Shown here: one piece after another, positions 1 to 7,293 of the stretch
How positions within the stretch are numbered: the first letter of the stretch is position 1
Layout: each line of letters starts with the position of its first letter
Origin: Streptomyces sp. col6
GTDB lineage: Bacteria > Actinomycetota > Actinomycetes > Streptomycetales > Streptomycetaceae
DNA length: 43,310 bases
NCBI RefSeq assembly: GCF_008042035.1
Contig: NZ_RDBL01000029.1
Location: 738,371-781,680 of the forward strand
Direction of reading: 5' to 3'
Made by a program: the position numbers and the translations under genes
The notes under the pieces: generated by a model
Databases searched by the model: none
What the model saw: the letters and a program-made list of their open reading frames with translations, nothing else
Told to the model about the DNA's origin: nothing

Positions 1-74
1 CTCCCGCACCCCCGGACCCCCTCCCCGGGGAACGGGTTCGCGAGCACTCCTCAACGTCTTGTATTGTTTGCCGC

Positions 75-162
75 GGAGGATTCGCCTAGTGGCCTAGGGC
101 GCACGCTTGGAAAGCGTGTTGGGGGCAACCCCTCACGAGTTCGAATCTCGTATCCTCCGCCA
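75..162 (+). tRNA. tRNA-Ser (anticodon GGA), CCA encoded
   Basis: The 5' GGAGGAT (75-81) pairs with ATCCTCC (152-158), G159 is the discriminator and CCA (160-162) is encoded. The anticodon arm around 104-116 presents GGA in a TTGGAAA loop. A long variable arm (TGTTGGGGGCAACCCCTCA) marks it as class II, as expected for serine. The T-arm carries GTTCGAATC. The 3' half from base 107 is part of the 115-bp island repeat, so the tRNA is a junction of chromosomal 5' half and repeat-borne 3' half and remains intact. Confidence 0.97.
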
Positions 163-221
163 TTGCTCTCACCGGGCAATACGTCGAAGGCCCCCGCAGC
201 TTGCTGCGGGGGCCTTCGACG
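107..221 (+). repeat. Left attachment-site repeat (attL-like), 115 bp
   Basis: Bases 107-221 are identical to 16260-16374. The repeat starts in the anticodon arm of tRNA-Ser(GGA) and ends at the last but one base of the tRNA's terminator hairpin. Duplication of the 3' end of a tRNA gene at both ends of accessory DNA is the classic product of site-specific integration by a tyrosine recombinase. At 115 bp it is unusually long because it includes the whole terminator. The two bases just outside (106 versus 16259, and 222 versus 16375) differ, so the limits are sharp. Confidence 0.95.
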
Positions 222-417
222 TATGTGGTTGCAGTTCCAGCTGTCGCCCGTTGAGGACGGACCGGCACACGTTGCAGTACATGGCGGCGTTCAGCCCGTA
301 GCGCCGCATCATCTGGCCGCAGCCGGCGCACAGCCCGAGCTCCCACGGCGGGCATCCCAGAGCGGCGGAGGCGGCGTGTTCCACGGTGATGCCGCACCAG
401 CCGCACACTCGTGGCAT
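169..417 (-). CDS. Small three-CxxC zinc-ribbon-like protein whose end lies in the att repeat
   Basis: An 82-residue protein from an ATG at 417, 25 bp after the NUDIX stop and last in the minus-strand operon. It has three CxxC pairs (C5-C8, C30-C33, C48-C51) plus C22, typical of zinc-ribbon or rubredoxin-knuckle metal sites. I do not recognise the family and assign no function. No convincing ribosome site precedes the ATG, so translational coupling would be needed. Its last 16 residues are encoded inside the 115-bp repeat, on the strand opposite the tRNA, and the TGA is at 169-171, so the C-terminus depends on the integration junction. The regular Cys spacing suggests a real gene, but the small size keeps this tentative. 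Confidence 0.5.
   Translation of the reverse strand: MPRVCGWCGITVEHAASAALGCPPWELGLCAGCGQMMRRYGLNAAMYCNVCRSVLNGRQLELQPHTSKAPAASCGGLRRIAR
181..222 (+). terminator. Terminator hairpin after tRNA-Ser(GGA)
   Basis: Two perfectly complementary 20-base arms (181-200 and 203-222) contain GGCCCCCGCAGC / GCTGCGGGGGCC and begin and end in ACGT. No U tract follows, as is common in high-GC actinobacteria. Position right after the tRNA supports termination. The second repeat carries the same hairpin except for the last base. Confidence 0.8.
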
Positions 418-442
418 TTCAAGGGCGCATGCCCGGCAGGGC

Positions 443-871
443 TCACGCCGGCAGGGCGGCGTCGAGGTAGCGCTGCACCGGCTCGAACAGCCCGTACGGC
501 ACGTACTGAGGAATCTCACCGAGTGTGGCCCAGACCGTGTCGGCCACTTCACCAGCGCTCGCAATGGCCGCCTCGCCCCCGACGGGCCGACATGCGATGT
601 AGTGAATCTCCCGACCCGTCAGAGGGTGCACTCTGCACCCCAGTGACTCTTGTGGGGCCACCCGTAGTCCGGTCTCTTCTTGGGTCTCACGTACGGCGGC
701 TTCTTCGGGTGTTTCGCCGGGTTCGATCTTTCCTGCCGGGAACTGCCATGAGAGGGCGCCTTCCGTCACGCGTCGTTGTACGAGCAGAACGCGCGCGTCC
801 CGAGCGACTATGGCAGCAGCGACCGCCACTTCTGCCCTACTGGTCACAAGGGTTCCCCCTCCAAGAGCCAT
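443..871 (-). CDS. NUDIX hydrolase (MutT-like)
   Basis: A 142-residue single-domain NUDIX hydrolase, a family that cleaves nucleoside diphosphates linked to another moiety and needs Mg2+. The Nudix box is complete at residues 47-69: G-KIEPGE at its start and RETQEETGL at its end. The preceding strand WQFPAGK resembles (d)NTP pyrophosphohydrolases of the MutT/NudG type, but the substrate cannot be read from sequence. It starts 24 bp after the flavoprotein gene upstream and is fourth in a five-gene minus-strand operon. A GTG at about residue 9 is an alternative start. It is a second NUDIX gene in the island; the other one opens the divergent operon. Confidence 0.88.
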   Translation of the reverse strand: MALGGGTLVTSRAEVAVAAAIVARDARVLLVQRRVTEGALSWQFPAGKIEPGETPEEAAVRETQEETGLRVAPQESLGCRVHPLTGREIHYIACRPVGGEAAIASAGEVADTVWATLGEIPQYVPYGLFEPVQRYLDAALPA

Positions 872-895
872 CCCCTGACGCGCAACACCGTGGCC

Positions 896-1810
896 TCACC
901 CCTTGATGGGCAGGTGCCGGGCCGCGTAGTACGCGTGCAGCGCCGCCTCGCTACCGGAGCCCAGGGCGGTCATGATCCGTTGGAAGCGGGTGGAGCGGAG
1001 GTCGCCGGCCACGAGGAGACGGGGCTGCTGGTCGGTGGGCGGGCAGTATCCGTCCGGGCCGCGGGTCAGGTCTCCGGGTGGGGCTGCGGGGGCGCTTCCC
1101 AGGCTGAGGAAGGCCGCGTCCGCCGTGATCGTCCGGTGAATACCGTCCTGTCCCACTGCCTCGGCCGACAGCTGGGCGCCTTCCCCGCCGTGCAGCGCCA
1201 GGTGATCGACGGGGAGGAGCGTGACCCGGGAGTCCTCACGGATCTCGTCGATCTTGTACGCGTCGGCCGCCGGGTACGCCACGAGGAGGCGCGTGTCCGT
1301 GGTCGGGTGTGCGCGCAGGAAAGTGCCAATCGGGCGGTCGCCGCCGAGGACGAGGAGGGTCCGGCCTTGGGCGTCGACGGCGTCGGCCTGCCAGAGCGCA
1401 GGCAGGGACAGGCCGGCGGGGGCGGTGATCCAGGGCGCGTCGCTGGGTTGGAGAGGGCCGACACCCGTGGCGACGACGGCGTGCGGGGCGGTGAGAGAAG
1501 CGCCCGTGTCCAATGTGGCGGTCACCTGGTCGTCGTCGGCGCGGAGCTCGGTGACGTACCGACCGAGTTCGAGGCGACACAGCTCCGTGCCCTTCAGCTC
1601 GGCGACGATGGAGTCCGCCAGCTCGGGGCCGCTGGTGTAGCCGCCGAGGACGTTGTTCAGGGCTGGGATCCGGTACAGGTTCCGGCACAGCCGGTCCGGC
1701 TCGACCAGAATCGAGCCCATGCCGACGCTGGCGGCCATACGTGCGGCAGCGCACCCGGCGGGTCCGCCGCCGATGATGATCAGGTCGGTGTCGTACAGCG
1801 TGTCGCCCAT
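896..1810 (-). CDS. Thioredoxin-reductase-like FAD/NAD(P) oxidoreductase lacking the CxxC
   Basis: A 304-residue two-dinucleotide-domain flavoprotein. The N-terminal FAD motif is GGGPAG (13-18). The central NAD(P) motif reads VLGGDRPIG, a departure from the usual GGGDSA. The C-terminal FAD motif AGDLRS...QR..TALGSGSEAA is typical of the thioredoxin reductase family. The redox-active CxxC (CATCDG in true TrxR) is absent, so it is not a thioredoxin reductase; similar CxxC-less proteins reduce ferredoxin or oxidise small molecules. The ATG at 1810 was chosen because the glycine motif follows at residue 13; 23 further residues could be read upstream. It starts 4 bp after the isochorismatase stop, so the two are probably coupled. 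Confidence 0.88.
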   Translation of the reverse strand: MGDTLYDTDLIIIGGGPAGCAAARMAASVGMGSILVEPDRLCRNLYRIPALNNVLGGYTSGPELADSIVAELKGTELCRLELGRYVTELRADDDQVTATLDTGASLTAPHAVVATGVGPLQPSDAPWITAPAGLSLPALWQADAVDAQGRTLLVLGGDRPIGTFLRAHPTTDTRLLVAYPAADAYKIDEIREDSRVTLLPVDHLALHGGEGAQLSAEAVGQDGIHRTITADAAFLSLGSAPAAPPGDLTRGPDGYCPPTDQQPRLLVAGDLRSTRFQRIMTALGSGSEAALHAYYAARHLPIKG

Positions 1811-1814
1811 GCAG

Positions 1815-2384
1815 CTATTCCAGCACCGGGGCCCCGGCACACGCGGTGAGTTGGCCGACCACGTGGTCCGTGGTGACAAGCTGGCCGGTTCCGATCAGAC
1901 GGCGGGCGACGACGAGTCCGGCGTCGTGTACGTCAGGACCGGCGTCGCTGGCGCAGGCGTCGGTGACGATCCAGGGTGCGTAGCCATGTTCGAAGGCGTC
2001 GGCCGCGGACTTCAGGACACAGCTCTCGGTGGCGATCCCGCAGAAGACGAGGTCGGTCCAGCCGCCCCCGCGGACCAGTTCGGCTGCCTGGGGGGTGAAG
2101 AGCGTGTAGCCGGTCTTGTCGACGACCGCGTGCGCGCGGGCTGCCGCCTCCGCGAGTTCGGGGACGATTTCGGTCTCAGGTGGTTCTTGGAGTCGGCGCC
2201 ACTGGAAGAAGCGCTCGTACGGGCTGTCCGGATAGTTGAAGTACCGGGTGAAGATCACGGGTCGGCCGGCGCCGGTCCACTGGGCGACGAGATCGGAGAC
2301 CGCAGGCACGGCGTGGCGGCTTCGCTCGTTCACGAAGCCGTTCTGCATGTCGATCACGACCAGCGCGGCGCTGCCGATGTCCAT
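1815..2384 (-). CDS. Isochorismatase-family cysteine hydrolase
   Basis: A 189-residue protein of the isochorismatase-like hydrolase family (nicotinamidases, N-carbamoylsarcosine amidases, isochorismatases). The expected catalytic triad is visible: D12 in VVIDMQNGF, K90 in VVDKTGYTLF and C122 in GIATESCVL. The family hydrolyses amide or vinyl-ether bonds through a cysteine thioester. The substrate is not clear; nicotinamide or a cyclic imide are possible. It lies between the regulator gene (25 bp upstream) and the flavoprotein gene (4 bp downstream), so it probably works on the same compound as the flavoprotein. Confidence 0.9.
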   Translation of the reverse strand: MDIGSAALVVIDMQNGFVNERSRHAVPAVSDLVAQWTGAGRPVIFTRYFNYPDSPYERFFQWRRLQEPPETEIVPELAEAAARAHAVVDKTGYTLFTPQAAELVRGGGWTDLVFCGIATESCVLKSAADAFEHGYAPWIVTDACASDAGPDVHDAGLVVARRLIGTGQLVTTDHVVGQLTACAGAPVLE

Positions 2385-2409
2385 CCGTTGCTTCTCCTGC
2401 CCTGTGTTC

Positions 2410-3543
2410 TCACCCGACGCCCTCTCGCAGAGCGTCCTGCGCGGCGCGCAGCCGTTCGGCCAGCCCGCTGGTCTTCATGATGGCCTCCCGCATCAGAACG
2501 TGTTGAGCGGTCTCCTGGGCTCGGGCGGCGGTGAGCCGGGAGGAGGCGGCACGCAGGAAGCGCCAGCCGTACTGCTCGGGCATGAAGGGGTCCTGGCCGT
2601 CCTCGATCATTTGCTGCACCTGGCGGGTGAAACACCAGAGGGCTTGGACGGTCAGTTCGCAGGTGACCAACTCGTCGATCGTGAGGCTGCGCTCGCGGGA
2701 GTGGGACGCGTAGGCGACGCCGGACCAGCCCGCGTAGGCGGTGGACACACCCCGTACGCCGAAGGACACGATGTCGGGGTGGTCGAAGCCGGTGGCGAGG
2801 AGAGACTCCTCGACCGCACCGCCCAGAGGAGCGGGGCCGTCCGGGGCGCCGCGGTCGACCAGGACAGAGGGCGTGGACAACAGGCGCAGTGCGGTGTCGT
2901 GGGCGTCGCCGGACCAGGGGCCCGAGATGAGCCAGTAGAGGGAGAGGACGTACTCAGGGTTGGGAACGCCGGCGGGTTCCTCGTCCAGGAGGTCGCGGAG
3001 CTTGTCCCGCGCCCAGGGGAGGTCGGAGGCGTAGGAGCGGTACCGCCAGACCGCAAGGTCGGTGAGCGCGGCGGGCTGGTGCGGCTGAACGAGGTGGAAG
3101 ACAGCCACCCCGCACGCGAAGGCGTGAAGGATGCACTCCTGTGCCTCGGGGTGGTCGACACGGGCCGAGGAGGACTCCAGCCACTCGTCGTGCGTACTCG
3201 GTCTCATGTGTGCGCGGAGGCGGCCGGCGCGCTCGACGCCGATGAAAACTGGCAGGAACTTGTGAGAGTCGACTTCGATGCGGCCTGTCGCGGGTGGCGC
3301 AGCACCGTTCGTTCCCAGCGCCGCCGCGAACCGCGTCTGCGCTTCGCCCGACGCATGGTCGAGCGCGGTGTCGAGCACAGCCTGGGACTCGGCACGCGGC
3401 TGGTAACCCGCACCGCCACCCTCCCAGTTCGACACGGTCCGGTCGCTGACTCCGAGGTAGGCGGCGAAGTCACGCAGGCTCATGCGAAGGGCTTCGCGCA
3501 GCAGCCGTGCTTCGCGGCCGGACCATCTCTGCACAGTCACCAC
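2410..3543 (-). CDS. XRE-type helix-turn-helix regulator with large C-terminal domain
   Basis: A 377-residue protein with a GTG start at 3543 (a second GTG lies two codons in). Residues 13-42 form a Cro/C1-type HTH (LREALRMSLRDFAAYLGVSDRTVSNWE in part). The remaining 330 or so residues are helical without a clear enzyme motif; they may be a TPR-like or ligand-sensing domain. Actinobacterial regulators of this size with N-terminal HTH often sit beside metabolic genes. It is the first gene of the minus-strand operon and is separated from the eight-gene plus-strand operon only by the 213-bp region 3544-3756, so it is the natural candidate to control both. Confidence 0.8.
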   Translation of the reverse strand: MVTVQRWSGREARLLREALRMSLRDFAAYLGVSDRTVSNWEGGGAGYQPRAESQAVLDTALDHASGEAQTRFAAALGTNGAAPPATGRIEVDSHKFLPVFIGVERAGRLRAHMRPSTHDEWLESSSARVDHPEAQECILHAFACGVAVFHLVQPHQPAALTDLAVWRYRSYASDLPWARDKLRDLLDEEPAGVPNPEYVLSLYWLISGPWSGDAHDTALRLLSTPSVLVDRGAPDGPAPLGGAVEESLLATGFDHPDIVSFGVRGVSTAYAGWSGVAYASHSRERSLTIDELVTCELTVQALWCFTRQVQQMIEDGQDPFMPEQYGWRFLRAASSRLTAARAQETAQHVLMREAIMKTSGLAERLRAAQDALREGVG

Positions 3544-3756
3544 CGTCGTACCCCCCGTCCGTCACTTGGTGAAACGCCGAAGCACCCTGCGCGAGCAGCC
3601 CTGTTCGGCATAACTGCGGCATTGCTGCAGCACCTGTGCGTCACACTCAGCGATCAGTTTGCACCATGCTGTATTCACGAACCGGGGAAAGTGGCCACAG
3701 CCAAAATGCGCCCCTCCGCCCGTTCTCTCCGGTTACACACCCAAGGAGCAAACGGC
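3544..3756. promoter_or_regulatory. Divergent promoter region between the regulator and the eight-gene operon
   Basis: 213 bp between two divergent start codons must hold promoters for both operons. It is less GC-rich than its surroundings around 3640-3680. A ribosome site AAGGAG (3743-3748) precedes the NUDIX ATG at 3757 by 8 nt. A short self-complementary GCTGCAGC lies within 3620-3640. I could not identify a -10/-35 pair that I would defend. Confidence 0.55.
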
Positions 3757-4224
3757 ATGACCGACATCATCAAGCGCAACGCCCGCGCCATCCTTCTCGA
3801 CGGCGACGAACTGGTCCTCATCAAGCGCACCAAGCCGGGCAGGGAGCCGTACTGGGTGTCGGTCGGCGGAGGCGTCGAGGAAGAGGACGCGACCATCGAG
3901 GCGGCGCTGCACCGGGAGGTGTTCGAGGAGCTGGGCGGCAAGCTGGAGCGCTCCGAGCTCGTGCACCTCATCACCGACGCGCTGGAGGGAGGCGTCGGAG
4001 TCCAGCACATCTTCGCTGCGCGCCTGGAGTCGATGGACCTGGCCGCACGGACGGGCACCGAGTTCGACAAGCCGGAGCGGGGCGAGTACGAGGTGGTCCG
4101 GGTGCCCTTCACCGCCCAGGCCGTCCGTGAGCTGAACCTGATGCCGCCTGAGTTGGCCGAGTTCATCGCCACGAACACTGCCGCGATCACCTCCGTCCTC
4201 GACACACCGATCCGCGAGGCATGA
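3757..4224 (+). CDS. NUDIX hydrolase, first gene of the eight-gene operon
   Basis: A 155-residue NUDIX-fold protein. The start ATG at 3757 is preceded by AAGGAG at ideal distance. The Nudix helix is at about residues 37-60, with GGGV followed by HREVFEELG, which supplies the metal-binding R-E-x-x-E-E core; the first conserved glutamate of the box is alanine. The strand EPYWVSVGGG resembles NUDIX enzymes acting on nucleoside or sugar-linked diphosphates. It ends 3 bp before the kinase-like gene, so it is co-transcribed with seven further genes. It may hydrolyse an intermediate or a by-product of that pathway. Confidence 0.88.
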   Translation: MTDIIKRNARAILLDGDELVLIKRTKPGREPYWVSVGGGVEEEDATIEAALHREVFEELGGKLERSELVHLITDALEGGVGVQHIFAARLESMDLAARTGTEFDKPERGEYEVVRVPFTAQAVRELNLMPPELAEFIATNTAAITSVLDTPIREA

Positions 4225-4227
4225 GCG

Positions 4228-4875
4228 ATGGAGCGGTTACCGGACTTCGTCAGCCTCAACGGCCCTGACAACGTGGGCAAGACGACGCATCTCGATCGGC
4301 TGGCCGCGCGCCGACACGTCCTTCAGCCGCTGGGGGCTGTCCACGAGCACGATCCCGAGCCGTGGGCGCGGGTAGCGGCCGGCGACTACGCCCGGTGGTG
4401 GTTCGAGACGTCCACGACGGTCGAGCTGACGGAGATGCTCCTCGTCGGTCACGCCAAGCGGGCCGCCGCACGCGAGTCCGGTCGTACGGGGCTGCTGGAC
4501 CGTGGCCTGCCCATGCTCCTCGCTGTGGCCACCGCGACATGCGTGGTCAAGGACGGGCTGACGGTGGGCGAGGCGTTCAAGACCGTAACGGATATCGCGG
4601 GTTCGCGCGCCACCGCATCGGAGACCTCGGTGCTGCTGCTCGCGTCCTTCGACGCCGAGCGCAGTTACGCCATCACCAGCGCCCGCGAGGGCCGCCCGTG
4701 GACCGGGATCTACCCGGCTTATCAGAAGACACTGCACGCTGTTCTGCTTCACCAGGCCGGCCACGGCACGTACGCCGCCGTCGTGGACTGCGAGAACCGC
4801 TCCCTGGACGACGTGCACAGCGCCGTACTCGATCACCTTGGCCTCACTCCACTCATCGACGGGAGTCCCCGATGA
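4228..4875 (+). CDS. dTMP-kinase-like P-loop protein, TTA-containing
   Basis: A 215-residue P-loop protein. The Walker A motif GPDNVGKTT lies at residues 12-20, and a later LLDRG is like the DR(x) motif of thymidylate kinases, so a nucleoside monophosphate kinase role is likely. True dTMP kinases are housekeeping enzymes encoded elsewhere, so this copy probably has a pathway-specific substrate. Codon 4 is TTA (4237-4239), which in Streptomyces needs the bldA tRNA. The start cannot be moved past it because the first beta strand (FVSLNG) begins at residue 7. It overlaps the next gene by 4 nt (ATGA). Confidence 0.82.
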   Translation: MERLPDFVSLNGPDNVGKTTHLDRLAARRHVLQPLGAVHEHDPEPWARVAAGDYARWWFETSTTVELTEMLLVGHAKRAAARESGRTGLLDRGLPMLLAVATATCVVKDGLTVGEAFKTVTDIAGSRATASETSVLLLASFDAERSYAITSAREGRPWTGIYPAYQKTLHAVLLHQAGHGTYAAVVDCENRSLDDVHSAVLDHLGLTPLIDGSPR

Positions 4876-6671
4876 CTCAGAACTCCCCGCCCCTGGTGCT
4901 GCCTCCGGGGCTCACCCGCGCCATGGCCACCCTCCAGGACAAGGACCGGCACCGCCTGGACGACACCGTCACCCGGCTCCACACCGTCAACGGGCGTCTG
5001 TGGGACACCGAGGACCGGGTGCGCAGCACCTTGCTCTCCGCCGCCCAGGTCGCCGACTGCAAGCGAGAGATCGACCAGCTCAACGCCGAACGCAATGCCC
5101 TCGCCGAACGGGCTGACGAAGTGCTCGGCTCGCTGGTGGACGCGGGCCGTGCCGATGTGCCGCTGCACACCGAGACGCTCGCCTCCGTCGTGGACCGCAT
5201 GTCGGTGCTGACACTGCGGATCTGGCACAGCGAGCGTGCGGCGAGCCGCGACGAACTGGCCGCACGACGTGTCCCGGCCCTTCACGGGCAACGTGAGGAG
5301 CTCTGCGCCGCTCTCGACGCGCTGGTCTCCGATGTCGTCGCCGGCCGTCGTCGGCTCCCCGTGCCGGCCCGCTTCAAGCTGTACGGGCGGGAGGACGTCG
5401 CTCCGGCAGAGATCAAGCCGAGTCGGCATCTGCGCCAGGTACTCGCCTTCGGCGGGCTGAGTGAGTGCGGGAAGAGCACCAGCGCACAGTTCGTCCAGCG
5501 GACCTGCGGAGCCCAACGCCTCAAGATCGGCTTCCTGTTACGGCAGGCAGCCCACCGGGAAGGGCTCGCGGACCCGTACGCACTCTCGGCCCGTCGGCAG
5601 GCCGAACTGCTCCTCGGCGAGCTGAACCGCTTTGCGGACGCCCACGTCGACACGAAGCTGTTCACCATCGAGTCCGTCCACGACGATGCCTCGATCGCCG
5701 AGCTCAAGCAGCTCATGGGCGACACGCTCCAGATCGTCTACCTGGACGCCTCCTTCGCCGTACGCGTCGAGCGGTCGGGCACTCCGGCTCAGGCCGTCGC
5801 CGCGAAGGACGAGATCAAGATGAGCCGCGGCGCCCATCAGGTCGCCGCTCTGGCCGACCACGTCATCGACAACACCGGCAGCATCGCGGCCCTTCGCGCC
5901 CGCCTCCGGCGCATCGCCGCCCCGCCCTCCACGACTGCGCTGCGCGTGGCCACCCCGTACGGGCTCGGTCTTCCGGCAGCAGTCGCGTCGGCGACGGCCG
6001 ACTTCACCGACACGGTGCGGGCGTACGGATCCGGCGTCCGGCTCGTCGCCCTGACCGGAAGCCTCGGAGAGGGAACCTGGATCGCCGGCTGGTCCGACCT
6101 GGACCTCATGGTGATCGCCGAGCACGAGGTCATCGGCGGGATTCATGAGGCCCTGGAGCAGTACCGGACGGCCCTCGGCAGTGCGGCCTCGCTCGGCCCC
6201 ACCCTCGTCACGTCCGGAGAACTGACCGCCCGACGCATCACTCCGCGCCTGGCCTTCGTCCTTCACCAGCTCCAGCAGGGCAGCCCCGTCCTGCACGCGG
6301 CATCCGACCTCGAACTTCCGACGATCAGCCGGGACGAGCTCGCGTTCGCCGCCGTCCGCGAACTGCCCCAGGTCATGCTCACCATGCGCCGTCTGCGTAC
6401 TGCGGAGGGAACGACCGCCCTGCGGCAGCTCTACAAGCACCTCGTGCTCGCCTGCCGCCTTCTCCTGCGCGAGCACAACCAGTGGGAGTCCGGCCCCGAC
6501 CGGATCCTCGCCGCCGCCTCCCGCATGCCGGGCCTGACGGCCCTCGCGGTCCCTCCTCTGGCCGAGGTCGCGAACGCCTGGCGTACCGGTGACACCGAGC
6601 TCGTGCTCAAGCCCATCACCGCGGCGGTCGACCAGCTCCTCACCTGGTACGCGCTCCAGCTCGCCGCCTGA
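4872..6671 (+). CDS. DUF4254-like / P-loop kinase / nucleotidyltransferase fusion
   Basis: A 599-residue three-part protein. Residues about 30-160 are helical and carry features I recall from DUF4254 (VTRLHTVNGRLWDTED, then SVVDRMSVLTLRIWH); in other bacteria DUF4254 genes often adjoin GT9 glycosyltransferases, as here. Residues about 190-350 are a P-loop kinase: Walker A GLSECGKS at 195-202 and a dephospho-CoA-kinase-like DHVIDNTGS near 329-337. Residues about 355-500 show the Pol-beta nucleotidyltransferase signature, GS at 396-397 and SDLD at 408-411 with metal aspartates D409 and D411, followed by a helical C-terminus. Codon 223 is TTA (5538-5540). The ATG overlaps the kinase-like stop. 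Activation of a phosphorylated sugar or nucleoside is an inference. Confidence 0.8.
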   Translation: MTQNSPPLVLPPGLTRAMATLQDKDRHRLDDTVTRLHTVNGRLWDTEDRVRSTLLSAAQVADCKREIDQLNAERNALAERADEVLGSLVDAGRADVPLHTETLASVVDRMSVLTLRIWHSERAASRDELAARRVPALHGQREELCAALDALVSDVVAGRRRLPVPARFKLYGREDVAPAEIKPSRHLRQVLAFGGLSECGKSTSAQFVQRTCGAQRLKIGFLLRQAAHREGLADPYALSARRQAELLLGELNRFADAHVDTKLFTIESVHDDASIAELKQLMGDTLQIVYLDASFAVRVERSGTPAQAVAAKDEIKMSRGAHQVAALADHVIDNTGSIAALRARLRRIAAPPSTTALRVATPYGLGLPAAVASATADFTDTVRAYGSGVRLVALTGSLGEGTWIAGWSDLDLMVIAEHEVIGGIHEALEQYRTALGSAASLGPTLVTSGELTARRITPRLAFVLHQLQQGSPVLHAASDLELPTISRDELAFAAVRELPQVMLTMRRLRTAEGTTALRQLYKHLVLACRLLLREHNQWESGPDRILAAASRMPGLTALAVPPLAEVANAWRTGDTELVLKPITAAVDQLLTWYALQLAA

Positions 6672-6717
6672 ACCACGCGTCTCTCCTTCTCCCCTTTCCA
6701 CCGACAGGAGCTTCGTC

Positions 6718-7293
6718 ATGCCCGAAATCCTCACCGTGCCGCCCTTCTCCGCCCGAATCGTCGAGCGGCTCAGCGTCGGAGCCACGAGCCGCCGCGAGCG
6801 GGTCATCCACTCGTTGGACGGCCTGGAAAGCCCGGTACATCCCGACACCCTCGCCAGCACGGGGGCCGATCTGTGGCGTCTGGTCCAGGAGCAGTTGCCG
6901 GACGGCGCCGGCTCCGTGGACTTCCTCCTGGGCCTGGACGCGGGCGGCATCCTGCCCACCGTCTCCCTCGCCGACGCCGCCCGCCTCCCCTACAAGATCG
7001 CCTGGAAGCTGCATCTCCCCCTGGACGGCGCGGTCCGCTTCAGCGAGCCGCACGCCATGCGCACCGACGTCTTCGCCTACGGCATCGCTCCGGGACAGCG
7101 CATCGTCATCGTGGACGACGAGATCACCACCGGTCGGACCCTGGCCGACCTCACCCGCCGCCTCCGCGAGGCCGGCGCCGTCCCGCTGGCGGCGGCCTGC
7201 CTGGTGGAGGACACCACGCGCGGAGCCCGCGCCCTGCTCGACGAGCTCGAGCTGCCGCTGGTCGCGCTCACCACGATCGACGGTCCGGCGTGA
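6718..7293 (+). CDS. Phosphoribosyltransferase (type I PRTase fold)
   Basis: A 191-residue protein starting at ATG 6718 with AGGAG 7 nt upstream. The PRPP-binding loop is clear at about residues 129-142 (IVIVDDEITTGRTL), preceded by a core strand FLLGLDAGGILP (69-80). This is the fold of purine and orotate phosphoribosyltransferases; ComF-like or adenine PRT-like members are the closest in feel. It could make a nucleotide from a free base or cleave one in reverse. The 46-bp gap from the previous gene is the largest in the operon. It overlaps the GT9 gene by 4 nt (GTGA). Confidence 0.88.
   Translation: MPEILTVPPFSARIVERLSVGATSRRERVIHSLDGLESPVHPDTLASTGADLWRLVQEQLPDGAGSVDFLLGLDAGGILPTVSLADAARLPYKIAWKLHLPLDGAVRFSEPHAMRTDVFAYGIAPGQRIVIVDDEITTGRTLADLTRRLREAGAVPLAAACLVEDTTRGARALLDELELPLVALTTIDGPA

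Noticed and set aside
6718..7293. Housekeeping adenine phosphoribosyltransferase (apt)
   Set aside because: The PRPP loop fits but the overall sequence and the operon context do not; a pathway-specific enzyme is more likely.
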